Shown here: positions 16,752 through 24,955 of the stretch, piece after piece
Layout: each line of letters starts with the position of its first letter
Numbering within the stretch: position 1 is the stretch's first letter
Source: an uncultured Bacilli bacterium
GTDB lineage: Bacteria > Bacillota_I > Bacilli_A > RF39 > UBA660
DNA length: 28,929 nt
Reading direction: 5' to 3'
Assembly (NCBI GenBank): GCA_944372315.1
Contig: CALVYX010000094.1
Location: forward strand, 1 to 28,929
Program-made: the position numbers and the translations under genes
The notes under the pieces: model-generated
What the model saw: only the letters and a program-made list of their open reading frames with translations
Database searches by the model: none
What the model was told of the DNA's origin: nothing

Positions 16752-17729
16752 ATGAAAGTTACAATTTTAGGAACAGGTGCTTACGGTTTAGCCTTATCAT
16801 TAATGTTTAATCGTAATACCAATAATATTGTTTTATGGACAAAATTTAAAGAAGAAAAAGAGTATATAGATAAAAATCAAGGGAACCCTAAGGTATTACC
16901 TAATATAGAAATACCTAATAATATTATAATTACTACTGATTTAGAGTTCGCTGTTAGTGAGGCTAATTTAATAGTAATAGCAGTGCCAACTGCTTTTGTG
17001 GATGATGTAAGCCTAGAATTATCTACTAAAATAAAAGATAATCAACACATTTGTATTGCTTCAAAAGGAATAGAAAGAGAAAGTTGTACTTTTGTACATG
17101 ATATCGTATCAAGACATATTAAGACTGATAAATTAGCAGTAATATCAGGACCTTCTTTTGCTACTGATATAGCTAATATGAATCCGGTTGGATTGAGTCT
17201 TGCTACTAATAATCCCGAAACTGAAGCAATAATAAAAGCTACATTACAAAATGATTTATTAAAATTACGTACAACGGATGATATTATTGGCGTAGAAATA
17301 TGTGGCTCAATTAAAAATGTTATTGCAATTGCTGCGGGAATGATTCATGGAATGGGGTATCCTGAATCAACTCAAGCTATGTTTATTACAGAGTCTCTTC
17401 ATGATATTAGATCACTTATCGATGCTTTAGGAGGTAATAAAAATACAATCTTATCTTTTGCAGGATTTGGAGATTTATTGTTAACTGCCACTAGTACTAA
17501 AAGTAGAAATTTTAAATTAGGGTACTTAATTGGAAATAATACTTCAAAAGATAAAATTAATGAGTATATAAATACTACGACTATTGAAGGTCTATATACA
17601 TTGAAGTCTATTCATAAGTTATTAAGAAATAAAGAAGTAGATATGCCAATTATTGATTTGATATATGATATCATTTATAATGATGCTAATCCTTTAGAGT
17701 TAATTACTTTTTTAATTGAAAAGAAATAG
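16752..17729 (+). CDS. gpsA: NAD(P)H-dependent glycerol-3-phosphate dehydrogenase
   Basis: This cytoplasmic enzyme reduces dihydroxyacetone phosphate to sn-glycerol 3-phosphate, the backbone precursor of phospholipids. The 325-residue length is standard. The N-terminal Rossmann fold shows GTGAYG (7-12); AVPTAF (about 77-82) and SGPSFA (132-137) are family signatures; K189 in CGSIKNVIAIAAG is the catalytic lysine. The C-terminal helical domain contains GFGDLLLTATS and SRNFKLGYLIG, also typical. The start ATG at 16752 lies 5 bases after GGTGA, which fits better than the in-frame ATG at 16740. No strong promoter of its own was found in the short gap, and the preceding terminator makes the source of its transcription unclear. 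Confidence 0.95.
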   Translation: MKVTILGTGAYGLALSLMFNRNTNNIVLWTKFKEEKEYIDKNQGNPKVLPNIEIPNNIIITTDLEFAVSEANLIVIAVPTAFVDDVSLELSTKIKDNQHICIASKGIERESCTFVHDIVSRHIKTDKLAVISGPSFATDIANMNPVGLSLATNNPETEAIIKATLQNDLLKLRTTDDIIGVEICGSIKNVIAIAAGMIHGMGYPESTQAMFITESLHDIRSLIDALGGNKNTILSFAGFGDLLLTATSTKSRNFKLGYLIGNNTSKDKINEYINTTTIEGLYTLKSIHKLLRNKEVDMPIIDLIYDIIYNDANPLELITFLIEKK

Positions 17730-17778
17730 TATAAAGATTTTGTTTTGGATTCATAATATGTTTGGAGGGAAATATATT

Positions 17779-18213
17779 ATGAATAATAAGGAGTTTTTGA
17801 AAAGTATTTATGAAGTTGTGAATATGGGGGATTATAGTTGTAATAAATTATTGGAAGATTTAGAAGGTAAAAATAATAAAATAATTAGTGTAATAGAAGA
17901 GATGAAAAAGAAATATTGTTCTTTTCAAAAAGATACTAAGAAGTTAGATAAAAAGTATAAAACCGAATTAGAGGATTTGGGGCTAATGGCCAAAATGGGT
18001 TCTTCTATGGAAATGAAAATGGAAGTTATGAAGGATAATAGCGACAGTAAAATTGCTGATATGTTAATAAGAGGAAACACTATGGGGGTAGTAGAAATAG
18101 AAAAAGGAATCCATAAATATGAAGAGAAAGCGGATAAAGATGTTTTAAAGTTAGCTAAAGAAGTTTTATCTTTTCAAAAAGAAAATATTGAAAATTTAAA
18201 GGAATATTTATAA
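17779..18213 (+). CDS. Small helical protein, possibly a four-helix bundle
   Basis: 144 residues, all predicted helical and rich in Lys, Glu and Met, with no signal or membrane segment. The heptad-like pattern and the tail AKEVLSFQKENIENLKEYL are reminiscent of DUF2383-like or ferritin-like four-helix proteins, but metal-binding Glu-x-x-His pairs are not evident, so I leave the family open. The ATG at 17779 has a strong GGAGG at 17764-17768; an in-frame start at 17716 would overlap gpsA and is unlikely. A T-rich stretch follows without a clear hairpin. Confidence 0.7.
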   Translation: MNNKEFLKSIYEVVNMGDYSCNKLLEDLEGKNNKIISVIEEMKKKYCSFQKDTKKLDKKYKTELEDLGLMAKMGSSMEMKMEVMKDNSDSKIADMLIRGNTMGVVEIEKGIHKYEEKADKDVLKLAKEVLSFQKENIENLKEYL

Positions 18214-18247
18214 TATTCTTTTTTTTCATGAAATTTTCACAAAATAT

Positions 18248-18276
18248 TTGCGTATACTTCACATTAGTTTTATATA
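18248..18276 (+). promoter_or_regulatory. Promoter of a possible leader RNA
   Basis: TTGCGT at 18248-18253 and TATATA at 18271-18276 with a 17-base spacer. It is the only reasonable promoter I see between 18213 and the dehydrogenase gene at 18570. Confidence 0.5.
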
Positions 18277-18282
18277 CTTAAA

Positions 18283-18546
18283 ACATGAAAGGAAGGTGAT
18301 GTATTATAAGTAGGTAATACAATGAAGATTGTATACAACTAAAATTTATATATATAATGCGATTTTGATCACTACACTCCTTATTTCTTGCAACTTCTAC
18401 ACTAAATAAAAACTTACAAAATCGCAAATTATATGATTATGACGAACTAAAAAATGAAGCCGCTATAGTTCAATTACATTTTGCTTACTATTAAAAAATA
18501 AATTTTATAAACGTTAAGAAAAAGAGACTAAAACGTCTCTTTTTTG
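18283..18546 (+). ncRNA. Possible structured leader RNA or small RNA upstream of a dehydrogenase gene
   Basis: This 264-base stretch has no convincing ORF; only very short frames exist, e.g. four and six codons, at 18299 and 18322. It holds nested dyads: TGTATTA/TAATACA (18300-18321), the palindrome TTGTATACAA near 18330, TGCGATTTTG/CAAAATCGCA (18358-18367 with 18418-18427, 50-base loop), GAACTA/TAGTTC (18444-18449 with 18466-18471) and finally a strong terminator. Transcription from the promoter at 18248 would produce an RNA ending at about 18545, or, if the terminator is bypassed, an mRNA for the dehydrogenase. It matches no riboswitch, T-box or 6S pattern I know. It may be a cis-regulatory leader, an independent sRNA, or decayed sequence. 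Confidence 0.4.
18519..18545 (+). terminator. Strong terminator or attenuator before the dehydrogenase gene
   Basis: AAAAAGAGAC pairs with GTCTCTTTTT (10 bp, loop TAAAAC). It lies only 25 bases before the ATG at 18570, leaving no room for a further promoter, which is why attenuation is considered. Confidence 0.85.
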
Positions 18547-18569
18547 ATCATATTAATAATGGTGATAAA

Positions 18570-19358
18570 ATGAAAATATTAATTACGGGATCATCTTCTG
18601 GGATTGCTTTTTTAACAGGGATTACTTTATCTAGTAGAGGTCATTTTGTTTATATGACAACTCATACTAAGGAAGAGGCACATAATTTAAAAGAAAAAGT
18701 GGATGCTCTTGGATTAAAAATAATGGTATTTAAATTAGATATTACTGATAATGAAGATAGAAAAATATTAAATAATTTAGATATTGATGTTTTAATTAAT
18801 AATGCGGGGATTGGTGTAGGTGGTTCTGTTTTAGATTTAGATATGGATGATATTAGAAGAAATTTTGAAGTGAATTATTTTTCGTCATATGATATTGTAA
18901 GAAGAGTAGGAAATAGAATGATAAAAAATAATAAAGAAGGTAAACTGATAATTATTTCATCATTAGCAGGAATTTTTCCTATTCAATTTTTAGGAAGTTA
19001 CTGTTCTAGTAAAGCAGCTATTAGTAGTATGGCTACTTCTTTAAGAAAGGAATTAAAAACATTAAAATCTAAAGTTAAAGTTGTATTAATTGAACCAGGT
19101 ACATATAAAACAGGTTTTAATCAAGTAATGATTGATGAGGTTGATAAGAATATTACAAAAGATTCCGTATTTTATCATTATAAAAATAAAATATATTATG
19201 ATTTAAATAAAATGTTTCAGATCAGTGAAAAAAAGAAAATAGATTCTATAGTAGTTAAAATAATTGAGGCAGTAGAAAGTAAGAGTCCTAAAAGTAAATA
19301 TCGTGCGCCATTATTACAAAGAATATTAACAAAAATTTATTTGATTTTTGCAAAATAA
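18570..19358 (+). CDS. Short-chain dehydrogenase/reductase
   Basis: 262 residues of the classical SDR family, NAD(P)-dependent oxidoreductases acting on alcohol, keto or sugar substrates. Cofactor motif TGSSSGI (6-12), NNAG near residue 76, catalytic Ser in IIISSLAG, and the Y-x-x-x-K pair in YCSSKAA are all present. A C-terminal hydrophobic/basic tail (LLQRILTKIYLIFAK) may touch the membrane. The substrate cannot be told. GGTGATAAA precedes the ATG. The gene follows the possible attenuator leader and has no other visible promoter. Confidence 0.88.
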   Translation: MKILITGSSSGIAFLTGITLSSRGHFVYMTTHTKEEAHNLKEKVDALGLKIMVFKLDITDNEDRKILNNLDIDVLINNAGIGVGGSVLDLDMDDIRRNFEVNYFSSYDIVRRVGNRMIKNNKEGKLIIISSLAGIFPIQFLGSYCSSKAAISSMATSLRKELKTLKSKVKVVLIEPGTYKTGFNQVMIDEVDKNITKDSVFYHYKNKIYYDLNKMFQISEKKKIDSIVVKIIEAVESKSPKSKYRAPLLQRILTKIYLIFAK

Positions 19359-19382
19359 TGTTTCCATCTTTAGCGGTTCATG

Positions 19383-19403
19383 TTATACTAATTCTAGTAT
19401 AAT
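19383..19403. promoter_or_regulatory. Perfect palindrome over the -10 box of the vanY-like gene (possible operator)
   Basis: TTATACTA-ATTC-TAGTATAA is a perfect 8-bp inverted repeat with a 4-base centre (19383-19402). It overlaps the TATAAT -10 box at 19398-19403. No T-run follows, so it is not a terminator. A dimeric repressor bound here would block transcription of the carboxypeptidase gene. The -35 box is poor (GGTTCA at 19375-19380), which also suits a regulated promoter. Confidence 0.5.
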
Positions 19404-19415
19404 AGAGGTGCAAAG

Positions 19416-20501
19416 ATGAAAAAAAGAAAACTAAAAAAAATATGGATTATCATACCAATAGTATTAGTGATTATATTAGCTTATCCTTGCTTTGTCACTG
19501 GTCAGATAGTTAGTCAAGGTTATGGAATAGGTTCAGTGTTTAAAATAGTTTCTACAGGAATTAAGGATAAAGTATTAAATAATAACTATAGTAAAACCCT
19601 AGAAGAAGCTCTAAAGAGTAGTGATTTTGAAAAGAATAATGTTGATAGTTATTTAACTATAGATTATTATGAAAAAAAGAATTTTATTAGGCGAATTAAT
19701 AATTTGATAAGTAAAGGATATAGTAAATCGGATATTAATTTAATTAACGAAAAAGTAAGTGATGATGTAGTAGAGGAATTATATGATCATGAAGTAATCG
19801 AAGATATTTCTAAATATTTAGAATTTGATTATTTTAAAAGTGAAAATTTATTTCGCTATATAGATTATTATTATGGTGATTATGAAGAAGCAGTGTTATA
19901 TGTTAATATTGGACTTGATAAAGAATTTTATGATGATCCTAATATCATAACTGAATTTAGTACAACTGTTTTAGCTAATAAATATAATAAATTAGATGAA
20001 AGTTTTGAACCCAATAATATTGTTCAAATTAAATCTAGTTGTTCCAAAGGGGAAGAGTATTTATCTAAAGAAGCTCAAGTAGCTTTTGAAAATATGTGTG
20101 ATGCAGCACTTGATGATGATATGCATATTTTAGCTAATTCTGCTTATCGTAGTTACGAAAATCAGCAAGAAGTATATGATACTTATTTAAATTTATATGG
20201 TCAAAATTATGTAGATAATTATGTAGCGTTACCAGGATATTCTGAACATCAGACAGGACTTGCTTTAGATGTGGCAGCAAGAGATTATAATACATTTAGA
20301 AATTCTCCTGAATATGATTGGATGTTAGAAAATGCTTATAAATATGGTTTTATTTTAAGATATCCAGCGGATAAACAAGATATTACGGGATATAAAAATG
20401 AAGCATGGCATTTTCGATATGTAGGGGAGGATATTGCTAAGTATATTCAAGAAAATAATATTACTTATGATGAATACTATATAATGTTTTTAGATAAATA
20501 A
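19416..20501 (+). CDS. VanY-type D-alanyl-D-alanine carboxypeptidase (M15B)
   Basis: A 361-residue membrane-anchored zinc peptidase that trims the terminal D-Ala from peptidoglycan stem peptides on the outer face. The N terminus has one membrane segment (about 9-28). Residues about 65-165 contain short helical LysM-unlike repeats of unknown role. The M15B/LAS catalytic domain (about 215-345) shows R245 in NSAYRSYENQ, the zinc ligands H278 and D285 in SEHQTGLALDVA, and E329 and H332 in EAWHFRYVG. VanY contributes to glycopeptide resistance only with vanHAX; none of those genes is here, so housekeeping wall remodelling is more likely. AGAGGTG precedes the ATG. A palindrome over the promoter suggests regulation. 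Confidence 0.9.
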   Translation: MKKRKLKKIWIIIPIVLVIILAYPCFVTGQIVSQGYGIGSVFKIVSTGIKDKVLNNNYSKTLEEALKSSDFEKNNVDSYLTIDYYEKKNFIRRINNLISKGYSKSDINLINEKVSDDVVEELYDHEVIEDISKYLEFDYFKSENLFRYIDYYYGDYEEAVLYVNIGLDKEFYDDPNIITEFSTTVLANKYNKLDESFEPNNIVQIKSSCSKGEEYLSKEAQVAFENMCDAALDDDMHILANSAYRSYENQQEVYDTYLNLYGQNYVDNYVALPGYSEHQTGLALDVAARDYNTFRNSPEYDWMLENAYKYGFILRYPADKQDITGYKNEAWHFRYVGEDIAKYIQENNITYDEYYIMFLDK

Positions 20502-20505
20502 TTTA

Positions 20506-20536
20506 AATGATTAACTTTTAGTTAGTCATTTTTATT
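20506..20536 (+). terminator. Terminator of the carboxypeptidase gene
   Basis: AATGATTAACT pairs with AGTTAGTCATT (11 bp with one G-T pair, loop TTT), followed by TTTTT. Confidence 0.85.
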
Positions 20537-20602
20537 TTGATAGAGAATAAAATTGGATCTTTTAGGCAAAATAGTAAAGAGAAGGCTATTGGAGTTGATG
20601 AA

Positions 20603-21418
20603 ATGTCTAAAAGATTAATTAAAAAGTGTAGTATTTATATCTTGTCAGTTATTTTTTCAATGGTTATTGCACTATCAATTTCTAAAAGTTTAATATGGTA
20701 TAATGATAATACTGAAACGAATAAAATTATTGATAATGTTAATAGAGAAGAATATAAAGAAGAGATAGTTTCTACTAATCAAGAACTCTATAATCCTCCT
20801 AGTGATAGAAATGATTCTTATTGGGATTATCAAAATACACCTTTTTTACAAATTGATTTTATAGATTTATTAAAACAAAATGATGATACTGTTGGGTGGA
20901 TTAATGTTACAGGCACTAATATTGATTATCCAATTGTCCAATCCAGTGATAATGTTTTTTATCTTGATCATTCTTTTGATAAAAGTTATAACCAAGCGGG
21001 ATGGATTTTTTCTGATTTTAGAAATAATCTAGATAATTTAAATCAAAATACAATTATTTATGGGCATGCTAGACTTGATAATACAATGTTTGGTAGTTTA
21101 AATAAGATTTTGGGTAAAACTTGGTTTGATAACAAAGATAATCATATTATTAAAATTTCTACTCCTATGCACAATATGATATTCCAAATATTTAGTGTTT
21201 ATATTATTCCTAAAGAAAGTTACTATATAACAAGTGCTTTTCCTAGTGATGTAGCTTTTTTAGAGTTTTTAGATGTTATTATGGATCGTAGCATGATAGA
21301 ATTTGATACTTCTCTTAATATTAGTGATCGAATTTTAACATTATCTACTTGTAAAGATAATAATGGTAATAGGTTAGTATTACATGCTAAATTAATAAAA
21401 AAAGAAACTCGTTCTTAA
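20603..21418 (+). CDS. Class B sortase (compact form)
   Basis: A 271-residue class B sortase of ordinary layout: membrane segment about 11-32, then a catalytic domain with H155 in IIYGHARLDNTMFG, C250 in LTLSTCKDNNG and R257. It anchors NPxTN-type proteins to the wall. The ATG at 20603 is supported by GGAG at 20591-20594; the longer in-frame version from 20537 lacks a site and would bury the membrane segment behind a charged tail. It is convergent with a protein that ends in an NPSTN sorting signal, its likely substrate. Its catalytic domain is very similar to that of the first sortase (10232), sharing e.g. RLDNTMFGSL and the HSFDKSYN region, so the two are paralogues. Confidence 0.92.
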   Translation: MSKRLIKKCSIYILSVIFSMVIALSISKSLIWYNDNTETNKIIDNVNREEYKEEIVSTNQELYNPPSDRNDSYWDYQNTPFLQIDFIDLLKQNDDTVGWINVTGTNIDYPIVQSSDNVFYLDHSFDKSYNQAGWIFSDFRNNLDNLNQNTIIYGHARLDNTMFGSLNKILGKTWFDNKDNHIIKISTPMHNMIFQIFSVYIIPKESYYITSAFPSDVAFLEFLDVIMDRSMIEFDTSLNISDRILTLSTCKDNNGNRLVLHAKLIKKETRS

Positions 21419-21427
21419 GTTTCTTTT
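21400..21427. terminator. Bidirectional terminator shared by the sortase and its substrate gene
   Basis: AAAAGAAACT pairs with AGTTTCTTTT (10 bp, 8-base loop). It covers the stop codon of the sortase (+) and reaches that of the surface protein (-). Confidence 0.85.
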
Positions 21428-22178
21428 ATGCATGTAGTAATTTTTTGTAAGTATATAAAACACCAGTGAATCCTAGTATTCCTAAAATTGCATATGTTAT
21501 TATTGGATCATTAGTACTAGGGTTATCTTGTGTTTGGAATAAGTCTTGAACTTCGTCTATTGATAATTCTTCACCAGCTGGTAATTTTTGTTCAACACCA
21601 TCTTTTTCAATAACAGCATCATTGGTATCATCTGGTACCCAAATAGATGGTTTATCGCTAGATTCTGTAGTATTAATTATATTAGTATTGTCATCTAAAA
21701 CCAAACGAGATTGTTCAGTGACATCAGAACCTTTTCCTAATTCGATTCCTCCAAATCCATTACCTGATACGTCAATAGTACCTTCTAGTTTTACAGTAGA
21801 ACCATTGATTAATAATGCAGCATTACCACCAGTTAATTTAATATTTCTAATGGTTGCACTCGTTCTATATACTTGTAAAACATAAATTCCACCCCAAACA
21901 GTGTTGTCACTACTTTGACTACTTCCAAAAGTTCCTGTGTATCTTATAGTTTTATGATTACCATCAATAGTTACTGGTCTCATTATATTAATTTTCTCAG
22001 TTGTTTCAATATTTTGTCCTAATATAATGGTAGAAATTTCGTCATTAGCTAGTGCATTTTTTAACTCTTGTTGATTATTTACTGTAATAGTATTATCTTT
22101 AGCTTCAACATTAACAATAGGAATTATAAAAATAGCAAGTAATAGAATCATTAAAAATTTACCGAAACTTTTAAACAC
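21426..22178 (-). CDS. Cell-wall-anchored beta-helix surface protein with an NPSTN sorting signal
   Basis: 250 residues. A signal peptide (about 1-26, ending VNVEA) is followed by a mature region with pectate-lyase-like beta-helix features: repeated short strands, ITVNNQQELKNAL, PVTIDGNHKTI, ATIRNIKLTGG, GTIDVSGNG. The C terminus is a classic wall-sorting signal: NPSTN near residue 216, a hydrophobic segment (ITYAILGILGFTGVLY) and the basic tail YKKLLHA. NPxTN is the class B sortase motif, and a class B sortase gene sits immediately opposite, sharing the terminator. The start is a GTG at 22176-22178 with a strong AAAGGAGG upstream; TATAAT (complement of 22198-22203) is the probable -10. The function is likely adhesion or surface display (inference). 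Confidence 0.85.
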   Translation of the reverse strand: MFKSFGKFLMILLLAIFIIPIVNVEAKDNTITVNNQQELKNALANDEISTIILGQNIETTEKINIMRPVTIDGNHKTIRYTGTFGSSQSSDNTVWGGIYVLQVYRTSATIRNIKLTGGNAALLINGSTVKLEGTIDVSGNGFGGIELGKGSDVTEQSRLVLDDNTNIINTTESSDKPSIWVPDDTNDAVIEKDGVEQKLPAGEELSIDEVQDLFQTQDNPSTNDPIITYAILGILGFTGVLYTYKKLLHA

Positions 22179-22377
22179 TTGATTTTCCTCCTTTCTAATT
22201 ATAGTGTTCCTTATTGATAAGAAAATATACGAAAAATTTGTCGAATTTTTTATAAAATAAAAATTTTTGCTTGATAAAAGTATAAAAAATTAAAAATTAC
22301 ACATATTAGATAAAGATTCTTTTTTTATTACTTAAATCCATTATAATTATGATATACTGATTATAGTAGGTGAGAGT

Positions 22378-24876
22378 ATGATCGAATTAAAGAATGTAAT
22401 AAAAATATATAAATCTAAAAAATCTTCTTCTACTGTAGCGCTGAATAATATTAATTTAAAGTTTAATAATAAAGGTATGGTTTTTATTATTGGTAAAAGT
22501 GGAAGTGGTAAATCTACATTACTTAATTTATTAGGTGGATTAGATACCCTTACTAGTGGTAAAATTTTAATAAACGAAAAAGATATTACTTCTTTTACTC
22601 AAAGTCAATTTGATTCATATCGTAATACTTATATAGGTTTTGTTTTCCAAGAATTTAATATTTTAGAACAATATGATGTTTATGAAAATATTGAGCTTTC
22701 TTTAAGACTTCAAGGGGAAAAATTATCGAAAGAAGAAATAGATCAGCTATTAGACAAGTTGGAGTTAAGTAATTTAGGCACTAGAAGAATGAATGAATTA
22801 TCGGGTGGTCAAAAACAACGGGTTGCAATAGCAAGAGCACTTATGAAAAATCCAAAAATCATTTTAGCAGATGAACCAACAGGGAACCTAGATAAAAATT
22901 CGAGTGAACAAATATTTCGTATTTTAAAAGAAATAAGTAAAGAACGATTAGTTATTGTAGTGTCACATGATACGAATACTGCTAAAAAATATGCATCCCG
23001 AATTATTGAAATAGAAGATGGCAAAGTATTATCAGATTCTAATAATAAAGTTAGCCAAAGAATAGAAGAGTTAGAATTAAAAAAATCAAAATTACCTACA
23101 TCCTATGCTTTGAAAATGGCAATTACTAGTTTTAAGAGAAAACCTATTAAATTATTTATGACAGTTCTTCTTACTGCAATTTCATTAATTTTTGTAGGAT
23201 TAACAGTTAACTGTGTATTATTTGATAGGAATATGCTAATTGTAAATACAATGGAAGATAATAATAACTATATGTATAATGTTTTTAATACTAAAATAGG
23301 AAATAATGGAGCAGTTGATAATTTAGAACTTAATCATAATGATTTAATGAATATTCATAATTTAACTTCTTCTTTAGTAAATCCCATTTATTTATTGTAT
23401 GACAATAATAAATTCTTACAATTTGAATTTGGTGAGAATAATATTAAGTCAGATTATTATGGTAAAGGTATTAATTATTTTAGGTTTGTAGAGATAAAAG
23501 ATGAAAGAATCTTGGGAAAATTGATTGGTAGAGCACCACAAGGAAGTAATGAAGTAGTAGTTCATAAGTACTTTGCTGATTATGCAATCAAATTTGGAAT
23601 TAAAACTTCTAACGATAATTTATATTTTCCTGGAAGTTATTTAGAATTAGTTAGTAATAATGAAAAAATAAAATTAGGTGATAATGAAGTTGTTATTACA
23701 GGAATCATCGATGATGATAATAGTTTATTTGTTAGTGCTAAAGAAAGTGGCGTTTTTGAAGATAAAGAGTTAGGTATATTTTTTATCGAGAATTATGTAA
23801 ATAAGGCGAATGATATTTATGTTAAAGGTTTTGTAGATAATGCTATATTAAGAAGTGATAAAGAAACTATTCTGGATTATGTAATTATTAATAATCAAGA
23901 AGGGAATAAATCTTTATACGGATTAGACACTAAATTTAATTTTTTACAAGATGAAATAAATATCATAACTAAAGAAGGTATTAGGAATATTGGTTCGTTA
24001 GATGAAGATGAAGTAGTGTTATCTAGTGAGGCTTTAATGAATTTTGATGTTAATTTCGATAGTGAGTTTAATAAATATTTGCTAGAACATAGTAATAGTA
24101 CTTATGATAGATTATTACAAGATTTTACAGCAAGATATTTAACTAATAATAAAATAGAATTATATGTATCAATATATTTACAAGATTTTTCTATTGAAAA
24201 TAAAAAAGTGGAAGTAGTTGGTATATCTTTAGATAATAATAATTATATTAGTTATCTTTATACTAATAATTATAATCCAATATTAAAAAAATTATATTCT
24301 GTTAGGATATTTGATGATAATAGGACTAATTTAACAAAATCTTTCAATCAATTAATATATAATAATTATCTATCTAACAATAATAAAATTTCACCTGGAG
24401 TTTATTATAGTTATGATGTATCCGTTGATGTATCTAATAAATTAATGGAAGTTATTTCTTACTATGAAGTTTTAGATATTGTATTTTTAGTATTAAGTAT
24501 TGTGTTTGTCTTGTTTACTTTATTATTGTTTTCTAATTTTATATCAGTATCTATTTCCTATTGCAAAAAAGAAATAGGTATATTAAGAGCAATTGGTGCT
24601 AGTAGAGGAGATATTATTAAAATATTTGGATATGAATCTTTAATTATAGGAATACTATCATGGATTATATCTATCATAGGATGGTTTGTTACCTGTAATA
24701 TTTTAAATAAAGAATTATTTAGCAATTTATATTATACTTTAAATGGTATAGTAACTCATCCATTAGTACCTATTATAATGCTAATATATACTATAGCTAT
24801 CGCTTTATTAATTACATCTATTTCCATTAATAGAATAACCAAAATAAAACCTATTGATGCAATTTTAAATAAGTAA
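22378..24876 (+). CDS. MacB-type ABC exporter: ATPase fused to FtsX-like permease
   Basis: 832 residues. The N-terminal ATPase (about 1-225) has Walker A GKSGSGKS (39-46), Q91 in the Q-loop, signature LSGGQ (141-145), Walker B IILADEP (161-167) and H197. A first membrane segment lies at about 258-280. A large outer domain of about 420 residues follows, then three membrane segments (about 700-725, 750-772, 795-818) with the FtsX motif GASRGDIIKIFGYESLI. This four-segment mechanotransmission layout is that of MacB/BceAB/Lol-type systems, which move or extract lipophilic peptides, antibiotics or lipoproteins rather than pump through a channel. ATPase and permease are usually separate genes in Firmicutes but fused here. 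No two-component sensor is adjacent, so the substrate is unknown. GTAGGTGA precedes the ATG. Confidence 0.9.
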   Translation: MIELKNVIKIYKSKKSSSTVALNNINLKFNNKGMVFIIGKSGSGKSTLLNLLGGLDTLTSGKILINEKDITSFTQSQFDSYRNTYIGFVFQEFNILEQYDVYENIELSLRLQGEKLSKEEIDQLLDKLELSNLGTRRMNELSGGQKQRVAIARALMKNPKIILADEPTGNLDKNSSEQIFRILKEISKERLVIVVSHDTNTAKKYASRIIEIEDGKVLSDSNNKVSQRIEELELKKSKLPTSYALKMAITSFKRKPIKLFMTVLLTAISLIFVGLTVNCVLFDRNMLIVNTMEDNNNYMYNVFNTKIGNNGAVDNLELNHNDLMNIHNLTSSLVNPIYLLYDNNKFLQFEFGENNIKSDYYGKGINYFRFVEIKDERILGKLIGRAPQGSNEVVVHKYFADYAIKFGIKTSNDNLYFPGSYLELVSNNEKIKLGDNEVVITGIIDDDNSLFVSAKESGVFEDKELGIFFIENYVNKANDIYVKGFVDNAILRSDKETILDYVIINNQEGNKSLYGLDTKFNFLQDEINIITKEGIRNIGSLDEDEVVLSSEALMNFDVNFDSEFNKYLLEHSNSTYDRLLQDFTARYLTNNKIELYVSIYLQDFSIENKKVEVVGISLDNNNYISYLYTNNYNPILKKLYSVRIFDDNRTNLTKSFNQLIYNNYLSNNNKISPGVYYSYDVSVDVSNKLMEVISYYEVLDIVFLVLSIVFVLFTLLLFSNFISVSISYCKKEIGILRAIGASRGDIIKIFGYESLIIGILSWIISIIGWFVTCNILNKELFSNLYYTLNGIVTHPLVPIIMLIYTIAIALLITSISINRITKIKPIDAILNK

Positions 24877-24893
24877 TTATCAAATAATATATA

Positions 24894-24926
24894 AAAACGA
24901 ACCAAATTGGTTCGTTTTGTTTTTTA
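24894..24926 (+). terminator. Terminator of the ABC exporter gene
   Basis: AACGAACC and GGTTCGTT pair around an A/T loop, followed by T-rich sequence. The ACGAACC/GGTTCGT arms resemble those of the terminator next to the tRNA at 25632-25660. Confidence 0.8.
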
Positions 24927-24955
24927 TTATTCTAGGGAGTAAATTTTTCCCAGTG

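Noticed and set aside
18283..18420. A type I toxin-like small peptide in the 18.3-kb leader
   Set aside because: A short frame reads ILITTLLISC, which looks hydrophobic, but it has only a TTG start without a ribosome binding site. The frame with the good ribosome binding site (ATG 18299) stops after four codons.
19416..20501. A vancomycin-resistance locus
   Set aside because: Only a VanY-type carboxypeptidase is present, with no vanH, vanA/B-type ligase, vanX or vanRS, and such peptidases are common housekeeping enzymes.
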